9,149 nt of DNA from Collinsella sp. GTDB lineage: Bacteria > Actinomycetota > Coriobacteriia > Coriobacteriales > Coriobacteriaceae. Every line of letters begins with the position of its first letter. The stretch's first letter is position 1. Below the pieces are notes generated by a model that saw only the letters and a list, made by a program, of their open reading frames with translations, had not been told where the DNA came from and searched no databases. The translations under genes were made by a program, and so were the position numbers. The stretch is taken from NCBI GenBank assembly GCA_019414465.1, contig DXLY01000007.1:39275-48423 (forward strand). The letters are read 5' to 3'. Positions 6,455 to 9,149 of this stretch are shown piece by piece.

Positions 6455-6467
6455 CATATATGGGGCG

Positions 6468-7781
6468 TTATTTTTGGCGAGGCAGGACCAGGTTGAGGAC
6501 GACGGCAACAAGTGCGGCGACGGCAATGGAGGATCCGCCAAAGACGGTGCCGACCCATGCGGGGAATCCAGCGCCAGCAAGCGCGCCGGCCGTGCGCTCA
6601 ATGCCCGTGCCAAAGGCGATAGAGAGACCCATGAGCGTGGTATCGCGCTGAGACAGGCCGTGACGGGCAAACATGACAACGCCGTTCATGCCGATGGTCG
6701 CGAACACGCCGATCGTGGCGCCGCCGATTACCGGCTGCGGAATGGACGTGAGCACTGCCGCACACTTGGGCAGCAGACCCGCGATGAGCAAGATGGCGGC
6801 GGCAAGCGTAAAGACCATACGGTTGACGACCTTGTTCTCGGCGATAATGCCCACGTTCTGGCCAAAGGTTGCCGTGGGGACGCCGCCAAAAAAGCCCGAC
6901 AGCATACCGACCAGGCCGTTGGCGATCAGGCCACCCGAGATCTGGCTATCGGTCGCAGGGGTATCGAGCGCAGCGGACGAGACAGCGGCAAACTCACCCA
7001 TAACCTGCACGGCGTTGACAATGGCGACGACGCCCACGACGGCGCACGCGGCCGGGTCGAACACCAGGCGATGGGCGCCCAGGGCCGGCGGGGCGAACCA
7101 GCTGGCAGTCGCGATGGCCGAGAAATCGACCATGCCCAACACCGCAGCCAAAACAAAGCCCGCGCAGATACCAGCCAGGATGCTGCCCAGCCTAAGCGCG
7201 CCCTTGCCGTAGTTGCCGGCCATAAAGGTAACGACGAACGTCACGAGTGCGACGGCCCAGTTGGTGACACTGCCAAAATCGGCCGCGCCCTCCCCGCCCG
7301 CCATGGAGGCAACTGCCACTGGGCATAGCGACAGGCCAATGACAAAGATAACGGTGCCAAGCACCGGAGCCGGGAACAGAAAACTCACGCGCCTAAACAG
7401 TAGGCCGAATAGCACGACGAGCGCGCCGCCGATTACCTGGGCGCCCAGCACGGCCTCAAAGCCAAGCTCAAGACCGACTGCCTTGAGCGCCGGCACGAAG
7501 GTAAAGCTCGCACCCATCACAATGGGCAGGCCCGAACCGACGACGCCTTTTATGGGGAACTGTTGAAGGAAAATGTCGAGCGCCGAGAGAACCAGCGATG
7601 CCTGGATGACGGCGGCCTCCTCTTGAGGGGTAAAGCCACAGACCGACGCGATGATGATGGCGGGCGTGACGATACCCGCGAATGCCGCCAGCACATGCTG
7701 CAGTGCATGGGGCAATACCTGCACAAAAGATACTTTTCCCGTACGCTCGAACAGGGCATCCCCTGCTGCCGACTCTGCCAT
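6468..7781 (-). CDS. NCS2-family (uracil/xanthine-type) nucleobase permease
   Basis: Membrane symporter of 437 residues importing a purine or pyrimidine base, with roughly 12-14 hydrophobic segments. Family landmarks: the TM1 histidine in PHALQHVLAAFAG (H29), GSGLPIVMGASF (82-93), the TM8 glutamate in VMGEFAAVS (E263), and the NAT signature QNVGIIAENK at 308-317. In that signature the usual threonine before the final basic residue is asparagine (N316). A start at 7844 would add 21 residues, but that frame runs over a good TATAAT box and lacks a ribosome binding site. The ATG at 7781 follows GGGAGG at good spacing. Being next to xdhC and a YqeB-type gene points to xanthine, urate or another purine as substrate; this is inference. 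Confidence 0.93.
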   Translation of the reverse strand: MAESAAGDALFERTGKVSFVQVLPHALQHVLAAFAGIVTPAIIIASVCGFTPQEEAAVIQASLVLSALDIFLQQFPIKGVVGSGLPIVMGASFTFVPALKAVGLELGFEAVLGAQVIGGALVVLFGLLFRRVSFLFPAPVLGTVIFVIGLSLCPVAVASMAGGEGAADFGSVTNWAVALVTFVVTFMAGNYGKGALRLGSILAGICAGFVLAAVLGMVDFSAIATASWFAPPALGAHRLVFDPAACAVVGVVAIVNAVQVMGEFAAVSSAALDTPATDSQISGGLIANGLVGMLSGFFGGVPTATFGQNVGIIAENKVVNRMVFTLAAAILLIAGLLPKCAAVLTSIPQPVIGGATIGVFATIGMNGVVMFARHGLSQRDTTLMGLSIAFGTGIERTAGALAGAGFPAWVGTVFGGSSIAVAALVAVVLNLVLPRQK

Positions 7782-7815
7782 TTGCGCCTCCCATACCCTA
7801 GGCAGCGGCCCCATG

Positions 7816-7830
7816 CCGCCCAACGGGCGG
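7816..7830 (-). promoter_or_regulatory. GC-rich hairpin at the start of the permease transcript
   Basis: CCGCCC-AAC-GGGCGG on the plus strand is a perfect 6-bp inverted repeat with a 3-nt loop, immediately downstream of the TATAAT box and overlapping the predicted transcription start. It could be an operator for a repressor or a 5' stabilising hairpin. The placement is seen; the function is inferred. Confidence 0.4.
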
Positions 7831-7832
7831 AC

Positions 7833-7838
7833 ATTATA
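7833..7838 (-). promoter_or_regulatory. Candidate -10 box for the permease gene
   Basis: A perfect TATAAT on the minus strand, about 52 nt upstream of the chosen ATG. At 17-nt spacing the -35 position reads AATGCT, which is poor, so an activator may be needed or the permease may be co-transcribed with xdhC. It supports the shorter permease start at 7781. Confidence 0.4.
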
Positions 7839-7908
7839 GGGCATATGGCGCAGGTAGCATTTTGACCCGTATGCGACAGAGGGCTGGGGTAGCTCATTTG
7901 GGACGGGG

Positions 7909-8851
7909 CTAGCGCTTGCGGGGGACGAGTTTGGTGCGGCGCAGGTGGATCATCTCGGCGGCGATGGAGATGGCGATTTCCTCGGGGTCCTCGGCCTCGA
8001 TGGCGACTCCGATCGGCAGGCTTGGCGCGCATGGTCTGAATCACCACGTCGATATCGGACTTGTGACCCGCCGTGGCGACGACCACCAGGTCGCGCGGGC
8101 CGATAGGGCACTGCTTGCTCAGGTTCTTGTAGTCGACCAGACGACGGTCGTAGACACCGGGCACCCATTCGGGGGTCAGCGTGCCGGGACGGTCGTCGCA
8201 AGCCACGACGGCAAAGCCCGCCGCCGTGAGCACCCGCGCCGTCGCGGCGCCCACGTGGCCGCAGCCAAAGATATAGGTCAGGCCCTCGGGGCAGAGCGTC
8301 TCGATGTGCGCCGTGGGAATCTCGGAGGCGGCGTTGGTGTAGGTGACCTTACTCCCCTCCTCCACCAGCGAAAGCCCGGGACAGCCCGCAATGGTGCGGC
8401 GCGATTCCTCGCCATGGTACTCGGCCACATCGCCCTCGAGCACGCTCGCGATAAACGGCTCAAAGTCGATGACGAAGTCGCCGATGCGCCGATAGGCCAA
8501 GATGTCGGCAACCGACTGGAACAACGGCGCCTGCGATACATCCAGGCGCAGATAGCACAGGCAGATGGCTCCGCCGCAGATCATGCCGGTATCGGAGTTC
8601 TCGCCGCCCATGGTGTAGCGGACCAGACGCGACTGTCCCGCGCTCAGGAGCTCGCGCGCCTCATCCAGCGCAAAGAGCTCAATCTTGCCGCCGCCGATAG
8701 TGCCCGCCTGGCTGCCATCGGCAAAGACGGCCATCCAGGCGCCCACACCGCGCGGGGACGACCCCGCCGTACCGGCCACGACCACCAGCTCGCACGTCTC
8801 GCCAGCACGCAGGGCGGCAAGCGCCGCATTCACAACATCGAGCTTTTCCAT
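7909..8851 (-). pseudogene. xdhC: XdhC/CoxI-family molybdenum hydroxylase maturation gene, disrupted
   Basis: XdhC binds molybdenum cofactor and promotes its sulfuration and insertion into xanthine dehydrogenase-type enzymes. The ATG at 8851 has GAAGG upstream, 9 nt after the preceding gene. Residues 1-100 form the XdhC_CoxI domain (GTAGSSPRGVGAWM, TIGGGKIE at 51-58, MICGG at 90-94). A Rossmann domain follows, with FGCGHVGAATARVL at 195-208 and VVATAGHKSDIDVV at 257-270. The frame is then lost after K277. From about 8019 the next frame over resumes with LPIGVAIEAEDPEEIAISI, then AAEMIHLRRTKLVPRKR and a TAG at 7911. The conserved YIGxIGSxxK segment, roughly 30 residues, is missing. So this is a frame-breaking deletion (3n+2 nt), not a single-base error. 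The original frame would run on as unrelated sequence into the permease. A nonfunctional product is likely. Confidence 0.85.
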
Positions 8852-8860
8852 TGCCGCCTT

Positions 8861-9149
8861 CTATCCTCTAAAGACATCGGTGAGCATAGCGAGTGCCTCG
8901 AGCACGCCGCCGCCGACCGACGTCGCTTTGTCCGAAATGTAGTTGATATAGCTGGCATCGCCGCGCGGGTCGACATCGGCGCATTTAAAGCCCTCAGTCA
9001 CCTGCACGCCGTTCGCCAAAAGCCCGCGCAGACAGCCATCGATCTGCGTGCACATGGGCGTATCGCCCGCGTAGCCAATCACGTCTCCGGCGCTCACGAT
9101 GTCGCCGATTGCGCGGTCGGACCGAAACACGCCGGCGGCGGGGCTGTGG
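8861..9149 (-). CDS. yqeB: EF2563/YqeB-type selenium-dependent molybdenum hydroxylase accessory protein, C-terminal fragment
   Basis: About 95 C-terminal residues are visible; the frame is open through the right edge, so the start lies outside. The sequence HSPAAGVFRSDRAIGDIV, SAGDVIGYAGDTP, DGCLRGLLANGVQV, FKCADVDPRGD and the final ISDKATSVGGGVLEALAML match, from memory, the end of the EF2563 family (YqeB). Members occur beside xanthine dehydrogenase-like genes and selenium-labile cofactor genes. The exact biochemical role is not settled as far as I know. The stop is 9 nt before xdhC, consistent with a shared transcript. A methionine-like GTG at 9130 is internal and is not the start. Confidence 0.85.
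   Translation of the reverse strand, partial: HSPAAGVFRSDRAIGDIVSAGDVIGYAGDTPMCTQIDGCLRGLLANGVQVTEGFKCADVDPRGDASYINYISDKATSVGGGVLEALAMLTDVFRG

Larger units (their letters stand above)
6161..6467. other. 307-bp intergenic junction between permease and rplE
   Basis: No credible gene is seen on either strand; short open frames here have no ribosome binding site and resemble no family I know. I looked for the end of rplX on the minus strand. The frame entering rplE has stops just upstream, and no L24-like C-terminus (the usual PSCGKxTRVG-type ending) appears in any frame. The stretch contains a probable rplE promoter and leader hairpin, an 8-bp tandem repeat, and a 67-nt palindrome, each listed separately. 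Confidence 0.7.

Noticed and set aside
6474..7328. 284-codon plus-strand open frame opposite the permease
   Set aside because: Low-complexity, charged antisense shadow of a hydrophobic protein, with no start signal.
7782..7844. Upstream ATG for the permease (21 extra residues)
   Set aside because: It has no ribosome binding site and runs through the candidate TATAAT box; the ATG at 7781 has GGGAGG at correct spacing.
7550..8015. Continuation of the original xdhC frame into the permease region, as a 433-residue fusion
   Set aside because: After K277 the residues are arginine/serine-rich out-of-frame sequence; the true C-terminal XdhC sequence is found in the next frame and ends at 7909.

Overview
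This window looks like chromosomal DNA from a high-GC Gram-positive bacterium, most probably a Coriobacteriia member close to Collinsella. That placement is an inference from the overall protein character, the GC-rich coding, the zinc-type (Cys4) S14 and the Cys4-lid adenylate kinase. No search was run. Every gene I can support is on the minus strand, so transcription runs from high to low coordinates.

Region 1 (6160 down to 1) is the distal part of the spc ribosomal-protein operon in canonical order: rplE, rpsN, rpsH, rplF, rplR, rpsE, rpmD, rplO, secY, adk, map. map is cut by the left edge. Most cistrons are tightly packed. rplO/secY and adk/map overlap, and rpsE/rpmD and rpmD/rplO are 2-3 nt apart. 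Three wider gaps (rplE-rpsN, rpsN-rpsH, rplF-rplR) each hold inverted repeats that would fold in the mRNA. These genes build the 50S and 30S subunits (L5, S14, S8, L6, L18, S5, L30, L15), the SecY translocon channel, adenylate kinase and methionine aminopeptidase.

Region 2 (6161-6467) is a 307-bp gap. It holds a plausible promoter and structured leader for rplE, a short tandem repeat, and a striking 67-nt near-perfect palindrome just past the stop codon of the next gene. rplX (L24) and rplN (L14), which normally sit directly upstream of rplE, are absent.

Region 3 (6468-9149) is a purine/molybdenum-hydroxylase cluster: the C-terminal end of an EF2563/YqeB-type selenium-dependent molybdenum hydroxylase accessory protein (cut by the right edge), an xdhC-type maturation gene that is frameshifted with an apparent internal deletion, and an intact NCS2-family nucleobase permease. 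Together these suggest purine import plus maturation of a (seleno)molybdenum hydroxylase such as xanthine dehydrogenase, with the maturation step probably broken in this copy.

The main items for follow-up are the broken spc operon at the junction of two unrelated clusters, the palindrome at that junction, the xdhC lesion with a possible 6-bp microhomology, and the intercistronic RNA hairpins. I see no clear sign of a novel defence or mobile system.
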